A DNA stretch of 64,000 nt. Source: JAVBNU01 sp031551265. Its GTDB lineage: Bacteria > Cyanobacteriota > Vampirovibrionia > Gastranaerophilales > Gastranaerophilaceae. Positions 9,034-19,158 of the stretch are shown here, piece after piece (position 1 is the stretch's first letter; each line of letters starts with the position of its first letter). The DNA lies in the NCBI GenBank assembly GCA_031551265.1, contig JAVBNU010000041.1, forward strand, positions 13,160-77,159, read 5' to 3'. The position numbers and the translations under genes are program-made. Below the pieces are notes generated by a model. The model made no database searches. It was given only the letters and a program-made list of their open reading frames with translations, and was not told where the DNA came from.

Positions 9034-9231
9034 CGTCATGCTGAACTTGTTTCAGCATCCGTCAATTGATGAGTTTTAACATTGATTTGTGAGTACTGTA
9101 AAAAGAATAATCTAGCTCAAATTGTATAACCTTACCCTTAGATAGATGATATGACATTTGGTTTTTACCAATCACAAAGATTAGTATGCAACGCCACACT
9201 GGTATAGATGCTGAAACAAGTTCAGCATGAC
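9034..9231. repeat. composite element: two inverted CTGAACTTGTTTCAG palindromes
   Basis: The left end (9034-9059) reads CGTCATGCTGAACTTGTTTC with AGCATC; the right end (9207-9231) is its inverse complement. Each end is itself imperfectly palindromic. About 147 bases lie between without an ORF. A second element with the same ends but unrelated interior lies at 52421-52596. This fills the 260-base gap between the permease and the helicase. Confidence 0.75.
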
Positions 9232-9287
9232 AAGTTAATGTGACGTGAAAGCTAGATGGTGTAAGACAAAACTTGCCATTTTATAAC

Positions 9288-12272
9288 TTAACTCACTAGC
9301 GAGAAGATTTGATAAATTTCATCATCAGATAATTCTGTGATAATTTTTTCGCCTTCAAAAACGGCAAGATTAGCAAGTTCCTTTTTGGCTTTAAGCATTT
9401 CGTTAATTTTTTCTTCAAAAGTACCGAGGTTAATCAGTCTGTGCACCATAACATTTCTATCTTGGCCGATACGATACGTACGGTCAGTCGCTTGATCTTC
9501 AACAGCAGGATTCCACCATAAATCATAATGTACGACATTAGTCGCTTGAGTGAGGTTCAGACCTGTACCACCGGCTTTGAGTGAAAGCAACATAATTTTC
9601 GGATTTTCATCTTTTTCAAATTTGTCCAACATTGCATCACGCTGAATACGAGTTAGCGAGCCGTGGAAAAACAAAGGCCTGAAACCAAATTCTTCTTCGA
9701 TAACATTCTCCAGAATATGTCCCATTTCCTTGTACTGAGTGAACACAATCATTTTTTCATTGTTATCAAGAATATTACGCGCCAAATCCAAGAATTTTTC
9801 AGTCTTACCTGATATTTCCTTCGTGCTGTCACCGGCTTTCAGGTATTGATAAGGATGGTTGCAAATTTGTTTCAACGCAGTAATGAGCTTAAATATCAAA
9901 CCTCTACGATTTATGCCCGTATTAGACGCAATTTGGTCCATCATACCATTCAACACTTTTTCATACAGCGCAGCCTGAGGCTTGGTAAGATAGCAATATT
10001 CATCCAGCACAACTTTTTCGGGCAAGTCAGAAATAATATTCTTGTCACTTTTCAAACGTCTCAATACAAACGGAGAAACCGATAATTTCAACTTCTCTGC
10101 GCGCTGGTATTCCTTGAATTTCTCAATCGGAATCGCATAACTTTTCTGGAAATCACGCAACGAGCCAAGATAGCCTTGGTTTATAAAATCAAAAATACTC
10201 CAAAGCTCTGTCAGTCTGTTCTCAACAGGCGTACCCGTCATCGCTATTTTTATATCGGATTTCAAGATTTTCACAGCCTGAGTTTGTGCAGTATCAGGAT
10301 TTTTAATATTCTGAGCTTCGTCAACAATAACCATACCCCATTTTTGTTTTTTAAACTGCTCAATATCAATCCTCAAAATCGCAAATGTAGTGATTAAAAC
10401 ATCGACTTTCAAATCTAATACCCTGTCAGGGCCTTGATACATACCAACTTTCAAAGACGGCGCAAATGTTTTCAATTCCTTAACCCAGTTCCCAACAAGC
10501 GTTGTAGGACAAATAACAATCGCCGGATCTTTGAGCTTTTTCTCGTCTTTGAGCTTCAAAATAAGGCTAATAACCTGAATCGTTTTACCAAGCCCCATAT
10601 CATCAGCCATACAACAACCAAAACCTTTTGCGGTATTCGTCCAAAGCCATCTAAAGCCGTTTTCTTGATATGGACGCAATGTTCCATGCAATTTATCAGA
10701 GATATCAACATTCTCGACTCTGCCTAAATCCTGTATTACACGCGTAAAGGCATCATCATAGTCAAAATCGTAGTTACCCATCTGTTTAGATAAAACCGCA
10801 TGCAACAAATCATACTTCGTGAGCGGTTTTTTCTTTTGCTTATTAATTCGCTCGATTATATTCGTATACTCGGTTTTATCAAAAAGCACCAGCTTATTTT
10901 TATACTGAATCAGCCCGTCAGCATCCTTAAACTCTTTTTCAAACTCATCAATCGTCATTTTTTCATCACCAATCGCAACGTGATATGAAAAATCCATAAT
11001 CTCATCAAGCCCGATTGACGATTCTTTATTAGCGACAAGCATATCGTAGAGATTGCCTTCCCTGTCTTTTCTTACCTTCGCATTGATTGAAGCTCTTGGC
11101 ACAATAATTTTATTAAAATCATCAGGCAATATGACGTCAACAGCAGCCTTTTGAAGCTGGTAACTCGTAAGAGTAACGAATTTATAAACCTCATTCAGGT
11201 CAAGTATTACGCCTTTGTCCAAATTTTCAAACTTTTCCATAAAATCAGGAAAGTATCTAGCAATATAATTCATTTGTTTTTGAATATTCTTAAGCGCAAT
11301 AGAACTTTTGACACCGAAGATTTCATTTTTGTTTTCTAAGTCTTTGAGAGACGCAACCTCGCCGGAAGTTTTGTCTTTCACATCAATTATAAATTCGAAT
11401 TTATCAACATCGAGTTTCACAATTCGAATTAACGGCACAATATCGTATTTGCCGATATGCATTTCATCAAGCCACTCAGAAATCGCCATACCCACATCAA
11501 CATGGCGCTCATGGCGTTTATAGGCGGAATTTTTGATAAAATACACAGCCGACTTTGCGTCTTTAAATCGGCCTGTTTTAATAAACAAAAATTTGAAAAT
11601 AATATAACTGACATAGTTAATCAAAAGCCTGTGAAACAAGTCTGCTTTGCTTTTACCTACATTCAATTCAAAAAGCGATGCAGGAATATCTTCTTCTAAT
11701 CCGGCCAAAAACTCAACTACATCTTTGTTTTCAGACATTAAGTCATAATGCAGCGAAAACGTACTTTCAGAAAGCTGCACAGCCGGAAGAAAATACAACC
11801 TCTCAACAATTTTCATAACAGCCTGAGTAAAAACATTCAAATAATTGAAACTTTCAGTTCCGTCAGCAAAATCGATGATTTCAGAAAACCCGTTAAAATA
11901 ATCCCAAATAACATCTATAGGCACAATATAACCTTCGACTTGCTCGCCATCTATCTCAAGATATGTTGAACTAAAGCGATAGAGCGAGCCTTTAGACTTG
12001 AGGTAGAAATCAAAATTATTCACAGGTGTGACAAAAACTTTTATTTCTTTGTCAAAAATCAGATAAAAATGCGTTTGGCGCAATGGATTTACATTCGCTG
12101 CAAAAACACCGCCAAATTCATCCTCAAAAGTTTGATACAGTGTACTCAACTGTAGCCTGAAATCACGATTCGGAAGCTCACTTGGATTTTCACTCAAATT
12201 CGAGAACAAATCATCCAGATTATTTTTCTTGAGGCTAAGGCTTTTGTATTCTTTTTTTACTGCGTTGGACAA
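9288..12272 (-). CDS. SNF2-family DEAD/H-box ATPase (RapA/HepA-like)
   Basis: 994 residues. The C-terminal half is a complete SNF2 helicase core: ADDMGLGKT (Walker A) near residue 557, VDEAQNIKN (DEAQ box) near 650, AMTGTPVENR, and the C-terminal lobe with GGTGLNLTQA and DQATDRTYRIGQD. The N-terminal ~520 residues are the substrate-recognition part typical of bacterial SNF2 proteins; no SWIM zinc motif is seen. Such enzymes remodel protein-DNA complexes, for instance RNA polymerase on DNA. Start is a TTG at 12272 with GGTGAGA close before it. Monocistronic and convergent with the permease gene. It could also belong to a defence system, but no nuclease or methylase is adjacent. Confidence 0.9.
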   Translation of the reverse strand: MSNAVKKEYKSLSLKKNNLDDLFSNLSENPSELPNRDFRLQLSTLYQTFEDEFGGVFAANVNPLRQTHFYLIFDKEIKVFVTPVNNFDFYLKSKGSLYRFSSTYLEIDGEQVEGYIVPIDVIWDYFNGFSEIIDFADGTESFNYLNVFTQAVMKIVERLYFLPAVQLSESTFSLHYDLMSENKDVVEFLAGLEEDIPASLFELNVGKSKADLFHRLLINYVSYIIFKFLFIKTGRFKDAKSAVYFIKNSAYKRHERHVDVGMAISEWLDEMHIGKYDIVPLIRIVKLDVDKFEFIIDVKDKTSGEVASLKDLENKNEIFGVKSSIALKNIQKQMNYIARYFPDFMEKFENLDKGVILDLNEVYKFVTLTSYQLQKAAVDVILPDDFNKIIVPRASINAKVRKDREGNLYDMLVANKESSIGLDEIMDFSYHVAIGDEKMTIDEFEKEFKDADGLIQYKNKLVLFDKTEYTNIIERINKQKKKPLTKYDLLHAVLSKQMGNYDFDYDDAFTRVIQDLGRVENVDISDKLHGTLRPYQENGFRWLWTNTAKGFGCCMADDMGLGKTIQVISLILKLKDEKKLKDPAIVICPTTLVGNWVKELKTFAPSLKVGMYQGPDRVLDLKVDVLITTFAILRIDIEQFKKQKWGMVIVDEAQNIKNPDTAQTQAVKILKSDIKIAMTGTPVENRLTELWSIFDFINQGYLGSLRDFQKSYAIPIEKFKEYQRAEKLKLSVSPFVLRRLKSDKNIISDLPEKVVLDEYCYLTKPQAALYEKVLNGMMDQIASNTGINRRGLIFKLITALKQICNHPYQYLKAGDSTKEISGKTEKFLDLARNILDNNEKMIVFTQYKEMGHILENVIEEEFGFRPLFFHGSLTRIQRDAMLDKFEKDENPKIMLLSLKAGGTGLNLTQATNVVHYDLWWNPAVEDQATDRTYRIGQDRNVMVHRLINLGTFEEKINEMLKAKKELANLAVFEGEKIITELSDDEIYQIFSLVS

Positions 12273-12347
12273 GGTCTCACCAAAAGTATTTGTCTATAAC
12301 CTTATAAGTATAGCACAAATTTGCGATATGAGCCTACTCAAAAAATG

Positions 12348-13349
12348 TTACCTCAAAAGCTTCAAATGCCGACCCAATAATTGCCTATAATCAAGCAATG
12401 TCGCTATCATCCTGTCATGCAGCTTTCTGTGCACCTTGGCTAAATCAAAGTACCCGTCAGGAAAGAGCGATTGCAGAATAGTTTTTTGATTTTCAGTAAG
12501 CTTCGTGGCAGCTTTTGTACCACGAGCAGCAATCTCACCTGCAACATTAGCTTCTTCATGAATATTGCTTTTTATATATTCACTTAAAATGTCATATTTT
12601 ACCCGTAGTGGCACTTCAAGCCGCCCGAGTTTTTGTTTTTTTATATCAATATTTAGCAGCGCCTCAGCCTCAATTTGAGCAGAATTTTTATAAGAGCTTT
12701 CTCTCAAATACGTTTTATATCTGGGACGCGGTGGAATTTCTTTATTAAACACTTCAACACACGCCTGTTTAGCCTTTTGTTTTGCGTCAAGATGCTCAAA
12801 GTCTTTAGCATACTCAGGATTATGGAGCATTTGATACAACTCCTCGGAACGTTTTTTATTAAACGTCAAAATCGGCTTACGTACAGTATCATAATATCGT
12901 TTGGCATCATCACTATCAGCATTTCTTTTTATAAATCCGGCAGTAGCATATAAGTCAATCATTGCATGCTTCATAAACGACAATGGCCTAAAACGGTCGA
13001 AAAAATTAACTCGCCGCGTCAATTTATTGATACGCTTAGATTCCCCGCGGGAAATCAAGCCACGTTCTTCCATCATTTTCATCTGCTCAGGCGTATACCT
13101 GTCAAGTTTCCCTGAAAGCGATAAATCTCGATTATATACAAGATTAACAACTTTTCTTTGCAACGACTTAAAACGTTGAAAAAAGTTAACTCTTGGGGTC
13201 ACAGCACGAACGAGCTTACTCTCACGCTCAGGAATAAATGCGCGGCTTTCCATCACCTTCATCTGCTCAGGCGCGTACCTGTCAAGCGTTCCTGAAAACG
13301 ACATGTTGTTATTGGGGCTAACATTAACTATTCTCATAAGACAACTCAT
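12348..13349 (-). CDS. unknown protein with duplicated N-terminal segment
   Basis: About 333 residues from the ATG at 13349 (AGGTTGGA just upstream); a further in-frame start lies at 13385 and another at 13337. Two tandem copies of about 65 residues open the protein: SFSGTLDRYAPEQMKVMESR with RVNFFQRFKSL, then LSLSGKLDRYTPEQMKMMEE with RVNFFDRFRPL. The rest is basic and helical, with no signal peptide or membrane segment. The N..SF.G start resembles several other unknown proteins in the window. A TGACTC palindrome cluster lies directly upstream. I do not recognise a family; function unknown. Confidence 0.6.
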   Translation of the reverse strand: MSCLMRIVNVSPNNNMSFSGTLDRYAPEQMKVMESRAFIPERESKLVRAVTPRVNFFQRFKSLQRKVVNLVYNRDLSLSGKLDRYTPEQMKMMEERGLISRGESKRINKLTRRVNFFDRFRPLSFMKHAMIDLYATAGFIKRNADSDDAKRYYDTVRKPILTFNKKRSEELYQMLHNPEYAKDFEHLDAKQKAKQACVEVFNKEIPPRPRYKTYLRESSYKNSAQIEAEALLNIDIKKQKLGRLEVPLRVKYDILSEYIKSNIHEEANVAGEIAARGTKAATKLTENQKTILQSLFPDGYFDLAKVHRKLHDRMIATLLDYRQLLGRHLKLLR

Positions 13350-13356
13350 TCCAACC

Positions 13357-13390
13357 TGACTCTTTGAGTCATATTGACACAACATGACTC
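13357..13390. promoter_or_regulatory. TGACTC/GAGTCA palindrome cluster, possible operator
   Basis: TGACTC-TTT-GAGTCA at 13357-13371 and a second pairing GAGTCAT-(11)-ATGACTC at 13366-13390 share the middle half-site. Three hexamer half-sites in 34 bases, just upstream of the duplicated-segment gene, look like a binding site for a dimeric regulator. The regulator is unknown. Confidence 0.4.
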
Positions 13391-13417
13391 AAAAAGCAAT
13401 ATATACTTAATCTATAA

Positions 13418-14311
13418 CTACTGATTAATGTATTCTTTCAAAACACACAAAAATTCTTCTCTTTCGCTCATTGTCATTTCAACAAGAGGACGTCTGACAA
13501 AATTCTCGATAATTCCCATCTGGAACAACGCCTCTTTAACCGGCACCGGATTCGGAAGCATAAATAGTTTTCTGAACAGCGGGAATAATTTCAAGTGCAT
13601 ATTTTTAGGGATTTTAACTTCACCGTTTTTGAAGTTTTTAATGATTGAGTGAATTTCATTCCCCACAACATGCGACGCGACACTCACAACGCCATGCGCA
13701 CCTAGCGCAAGCATTGGCAATGTTAAACTGTCGTCACCTGAATATACAGCAAAGTCCTCAGGACATTTTTGTTTCAACTCAGATACAAAATCTAAATCAG
13801 CCAAGCTTTGTTTGATAGCGACAATATTATCAAAATCCTCAGCCAGCTTAGCAACCGTATCAGGCAGCATATTCACGCCTGTACGCCCCGGAATATTATA
13901 CAAAATCATAGGAAGCTTGCTTGCACCCGCAATTTCCGAAAAATGCTCATACATACCGGCTTGCGAAGGCTTATTATAATAAGGCACAACAGATAATGCA
14001 GCGTCAGCACCGGCCGCAGCTGCTTTTTTAGTCGTTTCAATCGCTGTAATAGTTGAATTTGAGCCCGTGCCCATAATGACTTTACAAGAATTACCAACAG
14101 TAGATTTTACACACTTGAGCACTTCAATCTCTTCCGCATGAGTCAAAGTTGGCGATTCGCCTGTAGTTCCTGAAACTAAAATTGCATCTGAACGGTTCTC
14201 AACCAAATGCGCAGCCAAACGCTCGACCGCCTTAAAATCGACTTCGCGATCCTTATTAAATGGCGTTACCATTGCTGTTACTATTTCACCTGCGTCATAT
14301 CTTAGTTGCAT
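13418..14311 (-). CDS. dapA: 4-hydroxy-tetrahydrodipicolinate synthase
   Basis: 297 residues, normal length. Condenses pyruvate and aspartate semialdehyde, the first step committed to diaminopimelate and lysine. Schiff-base lysine K167 in VAIKQS, Y139 in ILYNIPGRTG and the TTG of SGTTGESPTL near residue 50 are all present. An AAGGAG site lies before the ATG. It is the third gene of the dapB-asd-dapA run, but 133 bases with palindromic repeats separate it from asd, so some read-through may be lost. No lysine riboswitch is seen upstream of the run. Confidence 0.95.
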   Translation of the reverse strand: MQLRYDAGEIVTAMVTPFNKDREVDFKAVERLAAHLVENRSDAILVSGTTGESPTLTHAEEIEVLKCVKSTVGNSCKVIMGTGSNSTITAIETTKKAAAAGADAALSVVPYYNKPSQAGMYEHFSEIAGASKLPMILYNIPGRTGVNMLPDTVAKLAEDFDNIVAIKQSLADLDFVSELKQKCPEDFAVYSGDDSLTLPMLALGAHGVVSVASHVVGNEIHSIIKNFKNGEVKIPKNMHLKLFPLFRKLFMLPNPVPVKEALFQMGIIENFVRRPLVEMTMSEREEFLCVLKEYINQ

Positions 14312-14370
14312 AAATTTCTCCTTTTAAACTTTTTGTTTATTGAGGTAGAAACCCCAAACTACTTTTTTCT

Positions 14371-14443
14371 TTTAGGTGGGTAAAGCGCCCTACTACTTTA
14401 CTCCTCCCCCCCCTTTGTGGGGGAAGGCTGGGATGGGGGGTAC
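14371..14443. repeat. palindromic repeats between asd and dapA
   Basis: AGGTGGGTAAAGCGCCCTAC at 14374-14393 is a degenerate GTRGG-type palindrome. It is followed at 14399-14443 by a C-run/G-run repeat of the type CTCCCCCCCC / GGGGGAAGGCTGGGATGGGG, related to the repeat at 18780. Confidence 0.5.
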
Positions 14444-14444
14444 C

Positions 14445-15461
<1,017 letters not shown>

Positions 15462-15473
15462 AATTTTCCCTTC

Positions 15474-16268
15474 TTACATTATATTATCTAAACCATATAT
15501 AAATTTGTTTTCATCCATAACATATTTTATAGCCATTATAACACCAGCCATATAACAAGTTCTATCCATAGAATCGTGACGAATTTTGAATATCTGCCCC
15601 GGCGCGCCAAAAATAACTTCTTGCGAAGCAATATACCCGGGCATTCTCACCGAGTGAATACGAATATCGCTGACAGCCTTACCGCCGCGTGAACCCTGAA
15701 TTAACTCTACTTCAGGACAATTACCTTTTTCAAAAGTAGATTTAGCTTCTGCCATCAACTGCGCTGTTTTAATTGCCGTACCCGACGGAGCATCTTTCTT
15801 TTGGTTATGATGAAGTTCAATAATCTCAGCATTATCAAAATATTTAGCCGCAGTTTGTGCAAACATCATCATTAAAACTGCGCCGGTAGTGAAATTCGGA
15901 GCAATTAAGCAAGATATGTTTTTCGTTTCCGATAAATTTTTCAATTCAGCCAACTGTTCATCTGACAAGCCTGTAGTACCTATTACCGGTCTTACACCTG
16001 CGTTCAAGCATATTTTTGCATTTTCAAAAATGCTTGATGGCTGAGTAAAATCAACCATAACATCAGGTTTTGATGTTTCAAGGGCTGTTTTCAAGTCGGC
16101 AACTATCTTAACATCGCTCGTCTTGCCTGTTACAAGGATTGAAATATCTTCACCAACACAAGCAATATCTACTGCGCAGACAAGCTCCAAATCACGGTCG
16201 TTCAAAACCGCTTTTATAACTTCTTGTCCCATTTTTCCGCAAGCACCGCAGACTCCGACTTTTATCAT
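15474..16268 (-). CDS. dapB: 4-hydroxy-tetrahydrodipicolinate reductase
   Basis: 264 residues, normal length. Reduces the DapA product with NAD(P)H. The N-terminal GACGKMGQEV is the dinucleotide fold, and ELHHNQKKDAPSGTA carries the His-His and Lys substrate-binding and catalytic residues. AAAGGTATTTACT precedes the ATG at 16268. It is the first gene of the dapB-asd-dapA run. The 150 bases upstream hold no structure long enough for a lysine riboswitch. Confidence 0.95.
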   Translation of the reverse strand: MIKVGVCGACGKMGQEVIKAVLNDRDLELVCAVDIACVGEDISILVTGKTSDVKIVADLKTALETSKPDVMVDFTQPSSIFENAKICLNAGVRPVIGTTGLSDEQLAELKNLSETKNISCLIAPNFTTGAVLMMMFAQTAAKYFDNAEIIELHHNQKKDAPSGTAIKTAQLMAEAKSTFEKGNCPEVELIQGSRGGKAVSDIRIHSVRMPGYIASQEVIFGAPGQIFKIRHDSMDRTCYMAGVIMAIKYVMDENKFIYGLDNIM

Positions 16269-16359
16269 AGTAAATACCTTTATTTAACTGTAAAATCTGA
16301 GCTTTATTATCACATAAAATAAGGTGGCTTACAAGAAAATTTATACATTATTTAATATA

Positions 16360-16388
16360 TTGCAATTTCCCGGAAAATTTTGTATGCT
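16360..16388 (+). promoter_or_regulatory. sigma70-type promoter for the secreted-protein gene
   Basis: TTGCAA at 16360-16365, 17-base spacer, TATGCT at 16383-16388; the GTG start is 33 bases downstream with GGGGAGAG between. Confidence 0.45.
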
Positions 16389-16420
16389 GAGCATATACAA
16401 TTTACCGGGGAGAGATAGTA

Positions 16421-16783
16421 GTGAAGTATAAATTATTTGTGGCATTTTGCACGATAATATGTGTTTTGTGGAATTGCAATGTTTTTGCCGATGAAGCGAC
16501 TACCAGTACGGGTTTTCAGGTAGTAATTAACTCAAGCAACACAAAAAAGAACGAAATTCCTATTATCCTAAATAATATTAAATTCAAAGAATTTGACATT
16601 GATAACATTGAAGAAGACGACACAAGCTTTATGGAAGGCTATAAACCATTCAATTTACTATCGAACAGCGACGTACCTCAAAAAGGCAATATCGTGTCTA
16701 ACAGCGAAATTCGATACAATAACCTTAAACTCCCGGGGTCCACTATACCTAAACGTTGGGAAGTCGTAACGAAACTTTACTAA
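16421..16783 (+). CDS. small secreted or periplasmic protein, unknown
   Basis: 120 residues from a GTG with a GGGGAGAG site. A signal peptide spans residues 1-23, with cleavage expected after NVFA. The mature part is polar and rich in Asn and Ile, with no recognisable domain and no cysteine. It is divergent from dapB and is followed by a separate promoter for the next operon. Function unknown; envelope location is inferred from the signal peptide. Confidence 0.6.
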   Translation: MKYKLFVAFCTIICVLWNCNVFADEATTSTGFQVVINSSNTKKNEIPIILNNIKFKEFDIDNIEEDDTSFMEGYKPFNLLSNSDVPQKGNIVSNSEIRYNNLKLPGSTIPKRWEVVTKLY

Positions 16784-16791
16784 ATTCAGGG

Positions 16792-16820
16792 TTACATTTC
16801 TTAACAAAGTGGGCTATAAT
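16792..16820 (+). promoter_or_regulatory. strong sigma70-type promoter for the rlmD operon
   Basis: TTACAT at 16792-16797, exactly 17 bases, then a perfect TATAAT at 16815-16820. This predicts a leader of about 70 bases before the ATG at 16898. Confidence 0.6.
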
Positions 16821-16897
16821 TAGCAAAGATTTTTTTTTACGTGTTTTGTATGTATGGAACGAGGATACACGAAAAATAAAAAACACAGGAGACAAAC

Positions 16898-17266
16898 ATG
16901 GTTGATAATCGTTCAGCAGGTGTATTTGGGATCGGCGGCAGCTTCAATTTTAAGAGCGGCGACGCGTCTGGCACTGCGGCGAAAATGACCGACGAAAAAA
17001 TGGGACAAGGCAGCGAATATGCCTACCTACATCGTGGCGAGCACGAAGAGCCAAGACCGAATGAACAATTCGTCGATAGAAGCGCTCAACTGAATGCAAC
17101 TCTGAATTCTCTTGCTATGGCTAATGTTGCGGGCATTTTAAAAAACATTAAAAAATCGAAAAAACTCGAGGATATGCTAGACGCCGAGAGCAAAGAAGAT
17201 GATGACGACACAATAACAGATAACGCAATCAAAAAGATTGAAGAAAAAGATTTCGAAAATAGATAA
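16898..17266 (+). CDS. unknown acidic protein in the rlmD operon
   Basis: 122 residues with a clear ACAGGAGAC site. The N-terminus (VFGIGGSFNFKSGD) is Gly/Ser-rich, the middle has a helix (LNSLAMANVAGILKNIKKSK), and the C-terminus is strongly acidic (SKEDDDDT). No signal peptide, membrane segment or known domain. The stop lies 2 bases before the rlmD start, so the two are translated from one message. The short Gly-rich FGIGGSF start is similar in style to other lineage-specific proteins here. Function unknown. Confidence 0.6.
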   Translation: MVDNRSAGVFGIGGSFNFKSGDASGTAAKMTDEKMGQGSEYAYLHRGEHEEPRPNEQFVDRSAQLNATLNSLAMANVAGILKNIKKSKKLEDMLDAESKEDDDDTITDNAIKKIEEKDFENR

Positions 17267-17268
17267 TT

Positions 17269-18639
17269 ATGGATTTTTTGAAAAAGGGAGATGAAATTAA
17301 GTTAAGAGTCGAAAAACTTGTAAACCAAGGTTTAGGCTTAGCTCGGCATGAAGGCGAATTCCCTGTTTTTATCAAAAATGTTTGCACTGATGATGTAATA
17401 ACAGCAAAAATAACTCATCTGACAAGAAGTTATGCAAATGCTGATTTAATCTCTGTTGAGGAACCGTCATCTTATCGTGTAAAACCTTTTTGCGCAATGC
17501 ACAACGCATGTGGCGGCTGTCAGTGGCAATTTATAGAATACGAACAACAACTCAAAGAAAAAACTCAAATAGTACAAGAAACCATCCAAAAGATTTCAGG
17601 TTTGGAAATTCAGGTCAAACCTGCCATAGCAAGTCCTGATAACAAAATTTACCGCTACAAAATCCAAATGCCTGTGCAGCAGACAAAAAGCTCAAAACGT
17701 TTTTTAATCGGCTATTACAAAGAGAATTCTCACGAACTTGTAAACATTAAGCATTGCTCAATCCAACCCGATTATATTAACAAAATAACCGAACACATAC
17801 GTGAAAAAGCCGCAGAATACGGAATAACAGCCTATGATGAGCGCAGCCATAACGGCGAACTTCGCCACATCGTATTTCGTGCATCATCATCTGAAAACAA
17901 TTGCATAGTTGTTTTGGTGATTAATGCTAAAAAAGCATCCGAACCTCTAAAAAAACTTGCGAGAGAGCTGCTTGATACGTTTAACGAGGTTTTAGGCGTC
18001 TGCGTAAACTACAATGACAAACGTACGAATACCATTATGTCGACAGAAATGAGCACACTAGCAGGTCAGGATTTTTATATGGAAAAGCTTGAAAATATTA
18101 CATATAAAATTAGCGCAAACAGCTTTTTTCAGGTGAACCCTCCTGCAGCGGTTAATATTTTTAAAACCGTCAAAGAAATGATTCAATCAAGAACCGAAAA
18201 GCCGACAATTTTAGACGCTTATTGCGGGGTTGCAAGCTTCGGTATCTGGCTGAAAGACATAGCTTCTGAAGTATATTGTGTTGAGGAAAGCAAGTCCTCT
18301 GTAAAAGACGCTCAGGCAAATATTGAATTGAACCATGCCCAAAATTTTCAAGTATTTCAAGGCGACGCAAAAAACATATTTGAACAGTTTATTTCTGACA
18401 AAAAAACTTTTGATGTTGTCATACTCGACCCACCGCGAAAAGGATGCTCCCAAAAAGCTTTAGACCATGCCATCAAGTTGTCTGAACGCTACATAATATA
18501 TGTAAGCTGTAATCCTGCAACACTGGCACGTGACTTAAAATATCTTGATGAAAACGGTTTCAGAACGAACTACATTCAGCCTGTCGATATGTTTTGTCAC
18601 ACACACCACATTGAAAGTGTTGTATTAATCGAGAAATAA
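17269..18639 (+). CDS. rlmD: 23S rRNA (uracil-C5)-methyltransferase, RumA/RlmD family
   Basis: 456 residues. N-terminal TRAM domain (about 1-64), then cysteines C75, C81, C84 and C163 for the [4Fe-4S] cluster, a SAM-binding domain with LDAYCGVASFG, and the methylase signatures LDPPRKGCS and YVSCNPATLARDL containing the catalytic cysteine. The family methylates a uridine of 23S rRNA (U1939 in Escherichia coli) or, in some bacteria, U54 of tRNA or another rRNA site, so the exact target is inferred. It is translated right after the acidic small gene. Confidence 0.88.
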   Translation: MDFLKKGDEIKLRVEKLVNQGLGLARHEGEFPVFIKNVCTDDVITAKITHLTRSYANADLISVEEPSSYRVKPFCAMHNACGGCQWQFIEYEQQLKEKTQIVQETIQKISGLEIQVKPAIASPDNKIYRYKIQMPVQQTKSSKRFLIGYYKENSHELVNIKHCSIQPDYINKITEHIREKAAEYGITAYDERSHNGELRHIVFRASSSENNCIVVLVINAKKASEPLKKLARELLDTFNEVLGVCVNYNDKRTNTIMSTEMSTLAGQDFYMEKLENITYKISANSFFQVNPPAAVNIFKTVKEMIQSRTEKPTILDAYCGVASFGIWLKDIASEVYCVEESKSSVKDAQANIELNHAQNFQVFQGDAKNIFEQFISDKKTFDVVILDPPRKGCSQKALDHAIKLSERYIIYVSCNPATLARDLKYLDENGFRTNYIQPVDMFCHTHHIESVVLIEK

Positions 18640-19158
18640 TTAATTGTAGGTGTAACTACATTCCACATTTTGCCTTCTCCCCATCGCGGGAGAAGGCAGT
18701 TTTGCAATTTGAGCAAGCTTGCTTGTGAAAATTAGTAAAACGGATGAAGGGTACGAGCCCAAAATAATTTGTATTTTTATTTACCCCTCACCCCAGCCCC
18801 TCTCCCGCATCGGGGAGAGGGGTAAATCTTCGAAAAATAACTTCACCAAACCCATGACGGCATGGCATGAAAGCGCCGTAGATTAATTTTTCCTCCTCTT
18901 GCAATAGTATTTTAAGAAAAGTTTATGTAAAATTTTTTAAAAAAATCATTTCCTAATATAGCTGCATTTTCCGGCTGTTACAAGCGTAAAATGTAAAATT
19001 AATTGTTAATATTTAGTTTTTTTTTCGGGTTTGTTCTATTATAAAGTAACTGGGGAGCGCAGGGATTTGTTTCTTCATTTTATACACTATTTAATTGAGA
19101 AAATTTCAAATCGGATAGTTTATAATAAATTATGTGATACTACTATACGGGGGTCAAT
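18640..19158. other. 519-base non-coding gap with hairpin repeats
   Basis: Contains GCCTTCTCC-(8)-GGGAGAAGGC at 18672-18697 and a GC-rich palindrome at 18780-18827, then 330 bases of AT-rich DNA up to cobO. No ORF with a convincing start, no tRNA, and no B12-box that would suggest a cobalamin riboswitch for cobO. Confidence 0.5.
18780..18827. repeat. GC-rich palindromic repeat, CCCCTCTCCC family
   Basis: TTTACCCCTC and CCCCTCTCCC pair with GGGGAGAGGGG and GGTAAA around a GCATC loop. The same style of repeat (CTCACCCC, then CCTCTCCC with its complement) occurs at 14399-14443 and 18672-18697. Confidence 0.6.

Noticed and set aside
16269..16420. Lysine riboswitch before dapB
   Set aside because: Only about 150 bases separate dapB from the divergent gene and no L-box stems are visible.
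18900..19158. Cobalamin riboswitch before cobO
   Set aside because: The 260 bases upstream of cobO are AT-rich and show no B12 box or the conserved stems of the class.
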